A stretch of DNA of 64,000 nucleotides, from contig CM051028.1 of the NCBI GenBank assembly GCA_027627225.1, forward strand, positions 14,851,201-14,915,200, in the 5' to 3' direction. The position numbers were made by a program, and so were the translations under genes. Shown piece by piece: positions 36,487 through 49,200 of this stretch (positions within the stretch are counted from its first letter, which is position 1; every line of letters begins with the position of its first letter). This stretch comes from Congeria kusceri. Lineage: Eukaryota; Mollusca; Bivalvia; Myida; Dreissenidae. A model generated the notes under the pieces. That model had not been told where the DNA came from. It was given only the letters and a program-made list of their open reading frames with translations, and made no database searches.

Positions 36487-36877
36487 CGGTATGACTAAAC
36501 ACAGAAAACATGCAGAAACCCGCGAAAACCCTCGAAAACCTACTAAAAATAAAACGAAAACCGCTCGAAAACCTAAACTAAACTGTAGAAACCTACGTAA
36601 AGCAACGTAAACCTACTTAAAATAACAAAGACCTACAGAAACAACAATTCTACAGCAAAAACCGGTGATTTGCCTACAATTCCAAAGTTTCCATTGGGTT
36701 TCGTATGTCTCCACTTGTTTTCGTGAGTTTCCATTAGCTAACGTAGGTTTTCGTTTGTTTTCATGGGTTTTCGCTTTTGAGTTTCATGTCACTTGAATCA
36801 TGTGTTAATTTGGGGTTTTGCAGGTTTCTCTTAATTTAAGTAGGTTTCCGTAGGTTTTTGGTGTTTAGTCATACCCA
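36487..36877. mobile_element. Fold-back element with 8-bp TSD AGATCTAG
   Basis: AGATCTAG flanks it at 36479-36486 and 36878-36885. The ends CGGTATGACTAAACAC and GTGTTTAGTCATACCCA are inverted. The left arm is full of GAAAACCTAC-type motifs and the right arm of GTAGGTTTTCGT-type motifs, so almost the whole 391 bp could fold into one hairpin. It interrupts an older repeat also seen near 27070 and 47705. The 8-bp duplication suggests hAT-type transposition. Confidence 0.8.
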
Positions 36878-37442
36878 AGATCTAGGAACAGAAATGGTAC
36901 AGGGTGCTTCTCAAAAAGAGCAAGGGGGAAATCTGGAAAAGTTCTGTCACATTTTCTTATTAATGATTTAGTATTTTAAATATCATTTAATGTTTGATTG
37001 ATTTTTAATTATATGAAATTTTATTTTAAATATTACACCTTGTTACTCTGGCTCTAGATCTTTCCCTAGGCTGTAAATAAGCTGACATATATCCCTTTTT
37101 CTTCAGATACCGTTCTATCTTAGATACCGTTTCTTCACATGCTACTCTAGAATAACAGCGTGTTTGGTATCCTAAAAATCTGGAAATATATGCTTTTATG
37201 CAGACATCGTCTTTCAGTAAACACAAGCCACATAATCATGTTAAATCTGCACAATAATCACTCTTTTAATGCGCTACTTTCATATTCTGCTCTTGTGTTT
37301 AACAGCAACCCTAGTACCCCTTTTCCATCGATATTCACATGATTTTTCGAACTTAAACCGAAAAGTATTTCACTAAATATGAGATTAAAATAGACTGCTC
37401 TGTAAGTTTGGAAAGAACAATAGCGTGTGCACCAGGCTTAGA

Positions 37443-37450
37443 TGACGTCA
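37443..37450. promoter_or_regulatory. CRE palindrome TGACGTCA, possible NRDE2 promoter
   Basis: TGACGTCA is the full CREB/ATF palindrome. It lies about 1.2 kb upstream of the first NRDE2 exon that I can place, where a promoter would be expected. A single motif is weak evidence. Confidence 0.25.
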
Positions 37451-37500
37451 TAACCCCAACAAAGACAAGAAACGGTATTGAAAGACGCTTGTTTTTTTAT

Positions 37501-38221
37501 GGGAGATCATTATGGTTGATCTGTTCGGAGTGCTGTCATTCGTTTATAAAGTGAGATTTTACAGATTTTGTATTTTGAAATTAAAGATGGATGTTTTGTT
37601 AATATTTTATATGTTTTAAAAACGAGTATGGTCAACCCTATTTCATGTACGATTTAATAGTGTCATTAAGAGGAACGGTATCTAAAGAACAGAGCACAAC
37701 TATGTGCAGTATACTTTCTAAATTTGACTTATTGCAGCATATATAATTTCATTCCAATTGTATTTAACATTTATATAATTATTATAATTTGATTTTAAGT
37801 TCACATATATAGAGCATCTTATTTTCTGAGGATCGCGTCATTTATCTGTGACTGTCTGATTTTCGTTACAATGTCGAACAAAACAATCACAATCCTCCGT
37901 GAGATGGGTAGATTCCATTGGACATTGGCAGATCCAATGGCCAAGGCACGTTATCACGCAATCATACAGGATACACAATTGTCAACCAATGTATAATATG
38001 TGATTATGGGGAGATATGTTCAATGAGGCTGACTACAGCACTGAACTGGGTCAGTGGTATGGGTAACAATATCAGCTGACAGATACCATCACAAATATTA
38101 TTGCTTCGCGAGATACGTTCTTCATGGCAACAATTCCAAGGTCTCTTAATCCTTCAAGTGACAGAACTTTTATTTACTGCTCTTAAAAGAATACCATGAA
38201 ATGCGATAAACTTCCGAATTC
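37501..38221. other. AT-rich intergenic DNA, no gene seen
   Basis: It is between the 5' ends of NRDE2 and ATG14. I see no conserved exon or bounded repeat. Confidence 0.5.
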
Positions 38222-38683
38222 AGGTCACAACACACTAAATAAATAAGTAATGTAGGGCTGTACTCTCTAAACAAATCAACAAGTTTAACTCGAAGACATG
38301 TTTTTATGTTTAGACTCTTGCTTTGATATTCTTTTGTGGAGATGTATGTAGGGTAAGCATTGGTATGCACAAATAAATCACTGATATGTTTTAAGATTGG
38401 AGACTACAGTATGACACTTGCGCTGAGGCGGGTTACATTCAACTAGAAAGTAGCCACTAAAAAGATGGTGATAAAACAGTCAACTTTGTTTAGTGTCGAG
38501 TTCTTTCTTACATAACACATGACATACCCTTTTTATTGCTTAAATCAATTCAGCTTAGAATGCTCTTTAAGAAAAGGTATGGTTATGAGGGTCCCTATGT
38601 GCAAAATGTTGCATTTATTTTTGGTTAAAGTTATCTCTTTTACATTAAATTACATAAGGATTGGAATTAGTATATTGTAACCT
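38222..38683. mobile_element. 462-bp repeat with AGGTCACAA termini, copy 1
   Basis: Begins AGGTCACAACACACTAAATA and ends TTAGTATATTGTAACCT, which are inverted over about 17 bp with a few mismatches. It is nearly identical to 39205-39666 in the same orientation. Confidence 0.75.
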
Positions 38684-39204
38684 AAACACAAAACAGGGAG
38701 CGGCACTAAAGGGGCAATGTGTACATAAAATTACCATGTTACTGTGTGGTTTTATTGGCTGTAATAAGTTTTATGGAAAACATGCGATAAATATCATGAT
38801 TTTAATGTGCATTACGAATTTTACAGCGAAAACGGCTTTTTCAGGTACAAAGAAAAAAGTATGGAAACCCGTCTTGTGAATCTTGCAGCACACTAAATCA
38901 TGCTAAAACCAAAAATGAACACGTTTTATACAATATTGATTTCTATTGCATTAAAGTATGTAAACATTTGCTAGTAGTTTGACTGATTTCTATGAATTAA
39001 GTACACAATTTGACTCAGGCACCCCATATAATCAAAGCACTGAAAATGCAAGCCAGATTGCTTATCAGACATCATTCTCAAATGCATTTTCAAGCATTTC
39101 TACTTTGTGGATCGGTCTGAAATTTTGCATGCACATTAGAAATATGTTAATAATGATGTAGAATTGTTTTTTTTTCGCGATATCAAAACTTTAAGTTGTC
39201 TTCT

Positions 39205-39666
39205 AGGTCACAACACACTAAATAAATAAGTCATGTAGGGCTATACTCTCTAAATAAATCAACAAGTTTAACTCGAAGACATGTTTTTATGTTTAGACAC
39301 TTGCTTTGATATTCTTTTGTGGAGATGTTGGTAGGGTAAGCATTGGTATGCACAAATAAATCACTAATATGTTTTAAGATTGGAGACTACAGTATGACAC
39401 TTGTGCTGAGGCGGGTTACATTCAACTAGAAAGTAGCCGCTAAAAAGATGGTGATAAAACAGTCAACTTTGTTCAGTGTCGAGTTCTTTCTTACATAATA
39501 CATGACATACCCTTTTTATTGATTAAATCAATTCAGCTTAGAATGCTCTTTAAGAAACGGTATGGTTATGAGGGTCCCTATGTGCAAAATGTTGCATTTA
39601 TTTTTGGTTCAAGTTATCGCTTTTACATTAAATTACATAAGGATTGGAATTAGTATATTGTAACCT
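39205..39666. mobile_element. 462-bp repeat with AGGTCACAA termini, copy 2
   Basis: Differs from copy 1 by scattered substitutions only. The 521 bp between the copies is not repeated. No clear target duplication, so either two insertions or a short LTR-like pair is possible. Confidence 0.75.
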
Positions 39667-40639
39667 TCATATATTTGCATTATTTTGTGACTTGGTCACG
39701 AAATTACATTGCAATAGTCTTATTACCGTTTCCCTGTCTGCTACCATCATTGGTGGAAACGTCTGCTATATTCGCTGATGGAAATAAACTTGGTCTACAT
39801 TGTGTTGAATGTTTGTCGCCCGACATTGCTTTTTAATAAATTATGTATTTACATCAAACAACAGACATCCAATTAAACTGTTTGGGTTCGCTGAAAGACC
39901 GAATTTATTACACGGAACCATAGAACGACCGAAGAGATTAAGAAATGGACCGAAAATGGTGCACAAGTTAGTGTACTTGATCACTTAAATATAAATATTT
40001 TCTGTTAAGAGATGACTGTTAATAGATGACTAAAGCAAACAACACAAAAAACACAAAAAAACAACTCAATTTCCTTCATATAAGGCAAGAGATCTATTCA
40101 ATACATCACAGAAAATATGAAAAAAAACAAACAACATGATAACATCTTTACAGATAAATTATCACACACTTTGTTCTTTAATAATATATTCAACACATTG
40201 ACATGCGGCGTATTTGAATGTAAACCGCGTTAAAGGTGCACCAAACCGCATAACACGCTCAAATTAAATAGTAATTAAAGAGACAATATCTAATTTGATG
40301 GCATCGGTCTCTTAACCGTTAACCACATTTGGAAAACGTTTTCCTCAAGAACTTAGGTAAGTGTAGTTTATGAGTCGGTGTAACAGAAAATATAAACATG
40401 CCCGTATTAGGGAATCACTAAGACGTCTACTGAACGTTATGCATCGATACCTGTGCGTGTGTCTGGAATTTTCTGCACCGGGATTTTTTTCATATGGTCA
40501 TCGTCCAGACTTGTTAGTTGGGTTAAGAGGGATAGTGCAAGATACAGAAGACGCCTCGTTCCTGACGCTTTAGTGCCCTGATGCACTTAGTACACTGCAC
40601 CTCATGCGAAAGACGAGTTGTAGGTTAGGGTGTAGCGGG
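39667..40639. other. Intergenic DNA, no gene seen
   Basis: No conserved exon. A short open frame at 40370-40573 has no recognisable domain. Confidence 0.45.
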
Positions 40640-40705
40640 GCCTCAGACCTGGCGACCCTTGTGTTGTGAAGCAAGTGCGTTACCTCTAGACCACGGATCC
40701 GTCAT
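40640..40705 (-). repeat. tRNA-like sequence (SINE or tRNA pseudogene)
   Basis: On the minus strand GTGGTCTAGAGGTAACGC fits an A box. About 35 bases on, AGGTCTGAGGCCC fits a degenerate B box. The acceptor stem does not pair convincingly, so a functional tRNA is unlikely. Confidence 0.45.
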
Positions 40706-41394
40706 TCAGAGCTCCCTATTTAATACTTAACATTCACGCGGTGTGGAAAATCATCGGTATCCATTTCAAAATGTTTTACTTCCGTTTTCTAATGAAGTAA
40801 ATCAATTAAACGTTTGCTTGCTTACATTACACACAATGCGCTTCTAACATAGAACTGATTGGTTTCATTCTTTTAGCTTCTAGTATCGTCTGTTTATTTT
40901 TTGTCTTTTTGCCTGGATCTAAGTTTGATTGCTCTGTGCAGACACATGTGTTGTCCCTTTCACCATAGATCTACCATTATCAAACACTCTACCTACTACG
41001 AGTTATACTAATGTGTCCATTTGAACCGTTAAGTCATTAAATATAGATTTTCACCCTTAGTTTGTTATAAGAGGCAGAACGTGTTTATTTACAAACAGCG
41101 GAAAGAAATAATTCTAATGATAAGAAGACCGCCATCGCTGTATTTAATTTTAAGATTTATTGTCACTAACACATTAATTTCGAAAATATGAAGCACAGCT
41201 AATACAACCTTATTTGTAATTTTACATGTCTAATATAGTATAATAGACTCACTTTAATAAATCTGCAACAGTAATTTCTTTGCACACCGCACAGTAATGT
41301 CTGATGTGATTATCAATATAATGTGTGAATATACAATTTGTTACTTCACATAACTATGGTGACCATTTATTTGCACACATTGTCTGCTATGCAT
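40706..41394. other. AT-rich intergenic DNA, no gene seen
   Basis: No conserved exon or bounded repeat recognised. Confidence 0.45.
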
Positions 41395-41695
41395 GTCAAG
41401 TATATTTATACACTAACAATATATGTGTGATCTAAAAACAAAATGTGTGTTCAAAAAAAAATCAGTATTCAATAATTTTCTATATTTGTTCAAGAAAACA
41501 TATTTATGCATTCAATCCCAGATAAATATTAAGAATTTTTTTTTATATTCTAAAAAAATAATTGTTTATAAAATTGAATTATGTTTTAAATATATATTTA
41601 TGATGTATGAAAATACTTATTTGGTCTATAAATGGCCCATTTGTACGGCGGCATAGAGGGGACATGAACAATATTTTATTTATCGCTTATTTATA

Positions 41696-42220
41696 GCTAA
41701 AGGCTCCGTCAACTCGCTGTTAAGTGGACGAGTTGGTAGCGGAATTATTCCAAGACGACACTTATTTCAACATATTACAATAGTACAATATGCGTGCGAC
41801 AATCGAAGACTTGGTCTTCAAAAATGTACGAGTGTGAACGAGTATGTACAACTTGGGACGACATGTGCACAAGTATATGTCGTAGGTAAGTCTCCTAAAC
41901 TCGCAGCAAACTCGTGTTATGTCATAGAACGATAATATACTGCGAAACGCTACGACAATGGAAGACATTCTACGGAATGTGTTCGAGAGTGCGCGAGATT
42001 CCTTCGACATGTCTTCCACACGTGTACGAGAAAAAAGTGGCAGAGAAGCAGCAAGAATTTTAAATGGTTTAAAATTCTCGCTGCTACTTAGCGAGTTCTA
42101 GACATCACTGCGATTTAGAACGACATGTACAAGATCTACTCGACAACAGCTGAGTTGTGGCGAGTTACAACTCGCCAGAATTCGTAGCTAAAATTCGCCA
42201 CAGTGTAATAGGGCCTTTAC
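41696..42220. mobile_element. ACTCG/CGAGT-rich block with TAAAGGC ends
   Basis: TAAAGGCTCCGTCAACTCGC on the left resembles the complement of GCCACAGTGTAATAGGGCC with TTTA on the right. The interior repeats short ACTCG and CGACA words on both strands. It looks like a separate MITE inside the large fold-back. Confidence 0.45.
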
Positions 42221-42325
42221 ACGTGCGCACGTGATAGTTAACCCGTGCAAACGTGATAGATAGCACGTGCGCACGTGATAGCTAACACGCGCGCACGTGA
42301 TAGTTAACACGTGCGCACGTGATAG
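42216..42325. repeat. 22-bp array of CACGTG palindromes, five units
   Basis: GTGATAGTTA-type landmarks recur every 22 bp (42231, 42253, 42275, 42297, 42319). Most units contain CACGTGCGCACGTG, two E-box palindromes back to back. Confidence 0.9.
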
Positions 42326-42342
42326 TTAACACATTATATATA

Positions 42343-42474
42343 GGATCTGATACGAGTTGTCATTTCATATCATATTTTATTAAACGAGTTTAGGAATTTT
42401 GGCTCGCTTACCTGGAATTTCCTGGACGAATTAAATAAAACATGCTATGAAATGACAACGAGTGTCAGATCTTT
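42343..42474. repeat. 130-bp hairpin block
   Basis: GATCTGATACGAGTTGTCAT faces ATGACAACGAGTGTCAGATC, with further pairing into the centre. Confidence 0.8.
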
Positions 42475-43164
42475 TTTATCACATGCTTTTAAACCAAAAA
42501 ATGCTTCTAATTTTACCAAAGCATGTCGATAAATCCTTAATGTTGTTTACTGCATTGACGTCATTTCATGTTGACGACGTCATTTCACAAAAATAAGGTG
42601 ATGCGATTGGTCAGTCAAAAAATATGTAGCCAATGAAAACGCTCAAAATGTTATCTTACACATGTTTAAAATAAAAATATTCGTAATGGTTGAATTACAT
42701 GGAAACAAGGTATAGCATGTGATAAATATATTTATCATTTATAAAATATTTATCATGTCCCTTCTATGCCGCCGTACATTTTCTATCGAGATCTACGGCA
42801 TAAAAATATACTACATAAATATTATTTACGTCATAAATATACTGTATTTTTAAAACATTATTATATTTTAAGAATAATTATTATTTTATTAATAATGTAG
42901 ATCTAATTATTTGTCTACCGCATGAATATATTTTAAGAATACAATTAATTTTTTAGAACAAGTATTTTTCTGGGATTTAGTGAATATACTTGACATAGAA
43001 CTTTGTCATGCCATACTCGTCAAAGATTGCACATTAATCAGGTGAGAAGCAAATTCGGTAAATTTCGGTACAATTAAGATGGTTCCGTAATCAACCGCAT
43101 AGTAATGCTGTCAGACCGATAACCAAATCCAATCCCGTGCATTGCGCGCCACCTGTCGAATTCC

Positions 43165-43208
43165 TTTGATCCGGAAGTAAACAACGATTATACATGACGT
43201 AATTTGTT
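43165..43208 (+). promoter_or_regulatory. Likely ATG14 proximal promoter/5' UTR
   Basis: The 45 bases before the ATG14 start contain CCGGAAGTAA, an ETS/GABP-type site, and TGACGTAA, an ATF-like half palindrome. Both are typical of housekeeping promoters. The surrounding 43080-43200 is locally less AT-rich. The transcription start is unknown. Confidence 0.4.
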
Positions 43209-46200
43209 ATGGAAGAAATCAGCTGTTTTTTGTCAGAAAATCAGTTAGAAATAGATTTAGACGAGTTAATCAACAGCTCCAGTGGTTTGTCAGTCGCAGT
43301 CGAACGATGCCCGTTATGTTCTGAGACGAAAAGGCCATTTTATTGCCAACGATGCGTAAATGAAGGACAATTCATTCACTCAAATGCAACCTATCCAGAC
43401 AGGTTAGTAAGACAAAGAACATTAATTTCTGATTGTTTTGTGAATTTTTTATATGGGTTGTTTGTTTAGCAACTCAAATTGAAATATAGTTTTAGTAAAT
43501 GTTTAAAGTGCGTTATTTTGTGTGACAATAGTTTGTGAAATGTTAAAACACATTGTCCAACCTATAGCACCAGTCATCCAGATCCAGATGAAGCGTACCA
43601 TTGCCCAAGCGTACCACCTTACAGGACCAAGCGTACCACCCTATATTTCATACAGACAATGAATGAAATAATATGTTTAAAGATGAAATAAACTATTGTT
43701 AGCATTGTCCATCATCGTTTATTAAAAATTAAATGAAAAAAGTCAAGATTAAAGCATAATGAAAAAAATGATAGAAAAATAAATATTAATAAATTGATTA
43801 ACTTATGGCTTCTCAGTTTGGTTAACTGAGAATTTACAGATGTAATTAGCGGTTTGCAATTATAAATTATGACATGTAATTTGAAAAAAAGAAAGAAAAG
43901 TGCATCATTGTTATGTTATATGTGCTTTGTTTTTTGCTATTGTACATGCATTATATAAAAGTAATTTAATTCAAATTAAACCATTAAAAATTGACGTATT
44001 ATTATATTTTAATATAATATGAAACAACTAAAATCCATCTTGATGAATTTTAAAATATAAATTGACTAGTTGTTTTTTTTTTTTACATGTTCCTATTAAA
44101 TTTAAGCAACTGAATGTCTTATTTTCCTTTTCAATTAATTAAAATCAGGCTAAGGCTGTCCATATAAAATCCAGATAAGCAACTATTTACTGACACTTTC
44201 ACACATTTTCTGTACACGACCCCAAGTATCAGATGGAGTTAATCACACCTTATCAGCAGAGTGCGAACAACATGTTGTAAAAACACATGTATACAGGGGG
44301 TGGTACGCTTCATCCTCAAATGGTACGCTTAGGCACAGGTACGCTTCGGAAATGGTACTCTTCATCCTGCACCCATCTGGATAGTATTAGTAATCAATAT
44401 AATTACCCTAGGTGTTTGTTAGTAATGTGTGGGATACCGGTCACCTGAAAAGTTGGAAACTTTGTTTTGCAGATTGGGGAGTGGTATTGAATTGTATCTT
44501 ATCTTTAGCTTTTTATATTTGCCGTTGTATAATATGTTATGAATTTGATGATATTTTCCAGTTACTCTACAATTCACAGTGAATGGGATCAATGTAAGAT
44601 AGCAAGAGATCACATGCTGAAAATGTAAGGGAGCTTTTATATTGAAATAAATAGAATGCAAATAATATAAATGTAATTCTGAGCTAATCATATTGTAATT
44701 TGTATTCACAGATTTATCATTAAAAGACACATTTCTAGAAATTATGTTTTTTTTTCAGATTCAAGAGTGAGACAGCATGCCTTCAAAGTAGAGTAAAAAA
44801 GGTATTCAATGTTAATAGTCCACCAATGTTAGCACTGTTGCAAAATACCAAACACACAAAAATCAATGGTTTAAAGAATGATCATTTCATTTTATAATAC
44901 TAGACTCTACATACTTATACAACTGTTTATTTCAAACCATCATTTTCAAGCGATAACTATTTTAGTTCCTAGTAACCATTAGCATTCTCAATATACTGGT
45001 ATAACTGTGTTTTCTTTTCAGGGAAATGCCATTGATGAGTGTAGACGGAATATAGAGTTGTTGAAGAAGTCAATTGAAGTATCTAGAAAACTTACACTTC
45101 AAAGTATATTGTATTTAATATTACTTATATTTTTGTCACTAATATCAAGCTCTTTATGTATGTTTTCAAATGGAACATTTGGTATACAATGATGTGGGTT
45201 TATATTGTAGTGCATGGTTTTTATATTTGTACCAGGACCATAACTTGAATCTTCATTTTAAAAGGTAAACAGCTGCAAAGCCTACAATTTATTTTTCATC
45301 ATGACACATGCTGATTTTTTTAAATGACAAAGAGCACGATATACCATTGTGTGTTTTGCAATTAATTATGGATGACAGATAATTCTGAAACTGGTCATGT
45401 AGCAGCTAATGTGACATTTAATTTGTACATGTATTACTGAATTATAATAACTATAAATATATGTGGTGTGTGTGGATCCGAAGAATTAAAAATGTCTTTA
45501 AATACATTGTTAAAAAGTATTTGACCACAAAGACCCATACACTGAAAATATTGAAACTGAAATAAGTTTGTTGGGATAAATTAACATTAGGAAATTCAAT
45601 CTGTCTTAGTACATATAAGTGGCTTTTTGCGGCCTTAATTTTGTAATATTGTACTTTCTGTAGAAAAAGCAAGTCATGATAGCATCAGACGTGAAAATCT
45701 GGTGCGTTACTCGAAGGGTAAAAAGCATCAGGAGAAGAAGAAGAGAATCAAAGATTACATAGAGCGTGTCTTCGAGACTATTAACCGAAAGAAGGAAAAG
45801 CTGTCACAGAAATGCCATGACCTTATGGCCCTCAGGAAATCTCATATTTCTGATCTCACAACCTTCATTTTTCCAGTGACCGAGGTTAAAACGGAAAGGT
45901 ACTTCAGAATATGTTACTTTGATCATTGATAAGAAGAACGTGTTTGTAGGTCACATGTATTAGATTTTGTTATCAGCATTTGCTGGAAATTCTAAAAAAA
46001 GTGCTTATATTTTTCATTGCAGATATTGAGTTATTGAACTCCGGCGACAAAGTGCTCGTTTGTTTCTAATTCCTGCAAGTATATTAATTGATTAAGTATA
46101 TTTTTCATTGCAGATATTGAGTTATTGAACTCCGGCGACAAAGTGCTCGTTTGTTTCTAATTCCTGCAAGTATATTAATTGATTAAGTATATTTTTTCCT

Positions 46201-49200
46201 GAGTTTGTTCACGTAAGTGAAAGACAAGTATATTTATTTTAAACCTTGCAGAAAATATAACTGTTACCTATGACATCATCATCGTTTTTTACTGTTAAAT
46301 AAAGCACAATATTTCAGTGTTTGATAAACAACATGTGAATTTCCTTCAGAATTTAGAAATTATAAAACTAATGTGGCACAAATAAAATGTACCACAACAA
46401 TACATCCTATAAAAGCAAGCATGGGGACATCCTCTTAGATGATTTCCTTTTTATTCATGGACAATTTTCATCAGAAAAGTTGTGGAATGTGTAAAGATTT
46501 GAAAGACAGCTAGGGGTTTCATCTGTTGTTCAAATTGTGATTCCCGTGCGTGTTAAAGTTACTTTTCTATACTTGCATTAATATTCAACTTAAATGGACA
46601 GTTTCACAGTTTGGGGTTGGAAAAACGTTTCTGTAAAAATGGAATTTTAAAATAGAAATTTGTAGAACTAACAAAACTGTTTGCTGTTATGCTGTTTTGG
46701 TTTCCAAACAGAATTATTTTGATATTTATTATGCCTTTTGTGTAAAACATCACTAAGGTATGTCTACCAGGTAGCAAATTTTTCTCGAAAAATAACAGAT
46801 GCTTTTCAGTCCTTGAACTATGAACAATTCATGTATTATAGCACAGGAAAAAAGTAACTTTTAGAAAATGATTTATATCAGCCAAAATCTGTGAAACTGC
46901 CTTTTCATATTTATCTAGTTTTCACATACCGGTAGTTTACACATACTGCAAAAGTCACCAATGAAACATTCACGTTTTCTCACCCTAACTGCACAGAACC
47001 AGTCAGGAAATGGCGAGCAGTGATGATGTTCTACAGGAGCTTCAGGATGCCAGTCAGACGGCCTACGTGCATGGGCGCTGGATTTACGCCAGCGGCCAGT
47101 ATCGTATAGTTGCACCCACGTTACCTGCTCATGGAGAGTATTCGCAGTATAAAATCATGGGTATGATGATCCGTCTTACAGTGTAATTTAAACATGTAAT
47201 AAATAGAGGATATTTGTTGATTTTGGTGAATGATCAAATTTTATTGCACTAGTTGTTATAGAAAAAATATTTTCCCCGAGTGAGAATATAATTTTCTATA
47301 ACCACAAGTGAAATAAATATTTGATCATTAAATCAACATATTTTCTTTTTATTTTGTGCTTTTGGAAATAAATAAATAAAATTGCGCGAGATAAGCTTAA
47401 ACGTCACACATTTGTGTATTCTTACGTCACAAATCATTCCAAAATTGTTTATCGTAAGTATGGTTGGAAAAAAGTGCCATAATTTCTGCGTTTTTGTCCC
47501 TAAATTATATTTTTATTGAATTTTATCATGTGTTTTCTGTAAACAAATGTATGTATATACTGACCATGTATATAAATTGCTCAGGGAGGTAAACAACTCC
47601 CAGTAGATGCGATTGATAGACAAATAGTGCGTTAGATTATATATTTTCACTGATACCAACAGTGAAAATATAAAATTTTATTTCACCAATATGTAATTTA
47701 AAGGTAAAATCTAGGATGAGAAAAGGTCAAACTGCTGTTAAAACGGCAGGAAAAGATGGATTTTTAATTCTGTGCATGAAATTTAATGTATTATAATTTT
47801 AATCCTATGATAATCATGTCCACCTTCGAAGAAGCAGGGTTATATCGCTTTGCAAATATCGATCCATCTGTCCATTGGTCCGACCGTTCGTCTGTCAGTA
47901 GACCAAACCTTGTCCAGGCAATAAGTACAGAACCCTTAGGCCTAGGTTCCTCAAACTTGGTAGGTAGGTTGGTCATGACTAGTAGAGGATCCCATTGATT
48001 ATTGAGGTATTGGGTTTAAGGTCAAGGTCAAACTGACATATAGTTGTAAAACCTTGTCCAGGCAATGACAATGGAACCCTACGGTATAGGTGAATACAAT
48101 TTATTGTTGATTATGACTAACTTTAAATCCATATTGATTATTGGGTCATGAGTTTAATAGTTGAAAAACAAAATTGTCCATGCAATAACTGTAGAACTAG
48201 GTGTATCTTGGCAATAATTAGTCAATGACTGAACAGAGGTTTTTCAAATGTTGGTTTAATGGTAGGTTTGTAATGCCATTCATCCCTGTTCATGAAGCAA
48301 TTCACCTAGTCAGTGTCAATGTGCCATGAAGCAATTCACCTAGTCAGTGTCAATGTGCCATGAAGCAATTCACCTAGTCAGTGTCAATGTGCCATGAAGC
48401 AATTCACCTAGTCAGTGTCAATGTGCCATGAAGCAATTCACCTAGTCAGTGTCAATGTGCCATGAAGCAATTCACCTAGTCAGTGTCAATGTGCCATGAA
48501 GCAGTTCACCTAGTCAGTGTCAATGTGCCATGAAGCAATTCACCTAGTCAGTGTCAATGTGCCATGAAGCAATTCACCTAGTCAGTGTCAATGTGCCATG
48601 AAGCAATTCACCTAGTCAGTGTCAATGTGCCATGAAGCAATTCACCTAGTCAGTGTCAATGTGCTAGTGGCGGCAGTAATCACTGACAGTGATAGTTCTT
48701 GTTTTTATTACCATAATTACTCTTAGTATTGGGACGCTTAAAAATAAATAATGTTTTCCTTGTCCCAGTATTTAGGGACATAAAAATATAAAGCTTGAAA
48801 TAAAAAAAATAATGCTTGAAATTGTGTTTTGGGAAATATATGCATATAATACAGAAAATTGTATGTGTGTATCTGTTATTTTTGCAATGTGATATGTTAT
48901 TTTATTAATATGTGTAGGTAATAGAGTTTGTCTGATACTGGCATGGAATTTTAGTAATCAACTTGATAACTTGTATAAAACATAAAAAGAAAAAATCATA
49001 TCTGTCATTCATCTAGTTGCCAGAGCGGCTGAAGATGGCGCCACTGCGGCAGAGTTAGGCAGTCCATTGAGTGCAGGGAACACGATTATCGCTGGGCTCT
49101 GTTATACGGCACAGCTTGTGGCAGTTCTGGCTCATATCCTAAACATTTGCTTGCCAAAAAAGCAGTGCTATAGGTATTTTACTATATGTAGTAATGTTTG

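Larger units (their letters stand above)
41395..42990. mobile_element. Large fold-back element with AT-rich arms of about 300 bp
   Basis: Arms at about 41395-41690 and 42740-42990 are inverted relatives: TACGGCGGCATAGAGGGGAC (41646) faces TCCCTTCTATGCCGCCGTAC (42757), and TGTCAAGTATATTTA-type ends face AATATACTTGACA. Between the arms lie an ACTCG-rich block, a 22-bp array and a hairpin block. No transposase is visible. Confidence 0.65.

Noticed and set aside
37026..37226. Minus-strand frame with LKDDVCIKAYISRFLGY as a possible NRDE2 first exon
   Set aside because: No similarity to the NRDE2 N-terminus; the adjoining sequence belongs to an interspersed repeat also near 27350.
46021..46100. 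Additional ATG14 coding exon
   Set aside because: The required phase gives an immediate stop, and the flanking exons join in phase without it.
48291..48664. CRISPR-like regular repeat
   Set aside because: The units are directly tandem with no unique spacers, and the genome is clearly eukaryotic.
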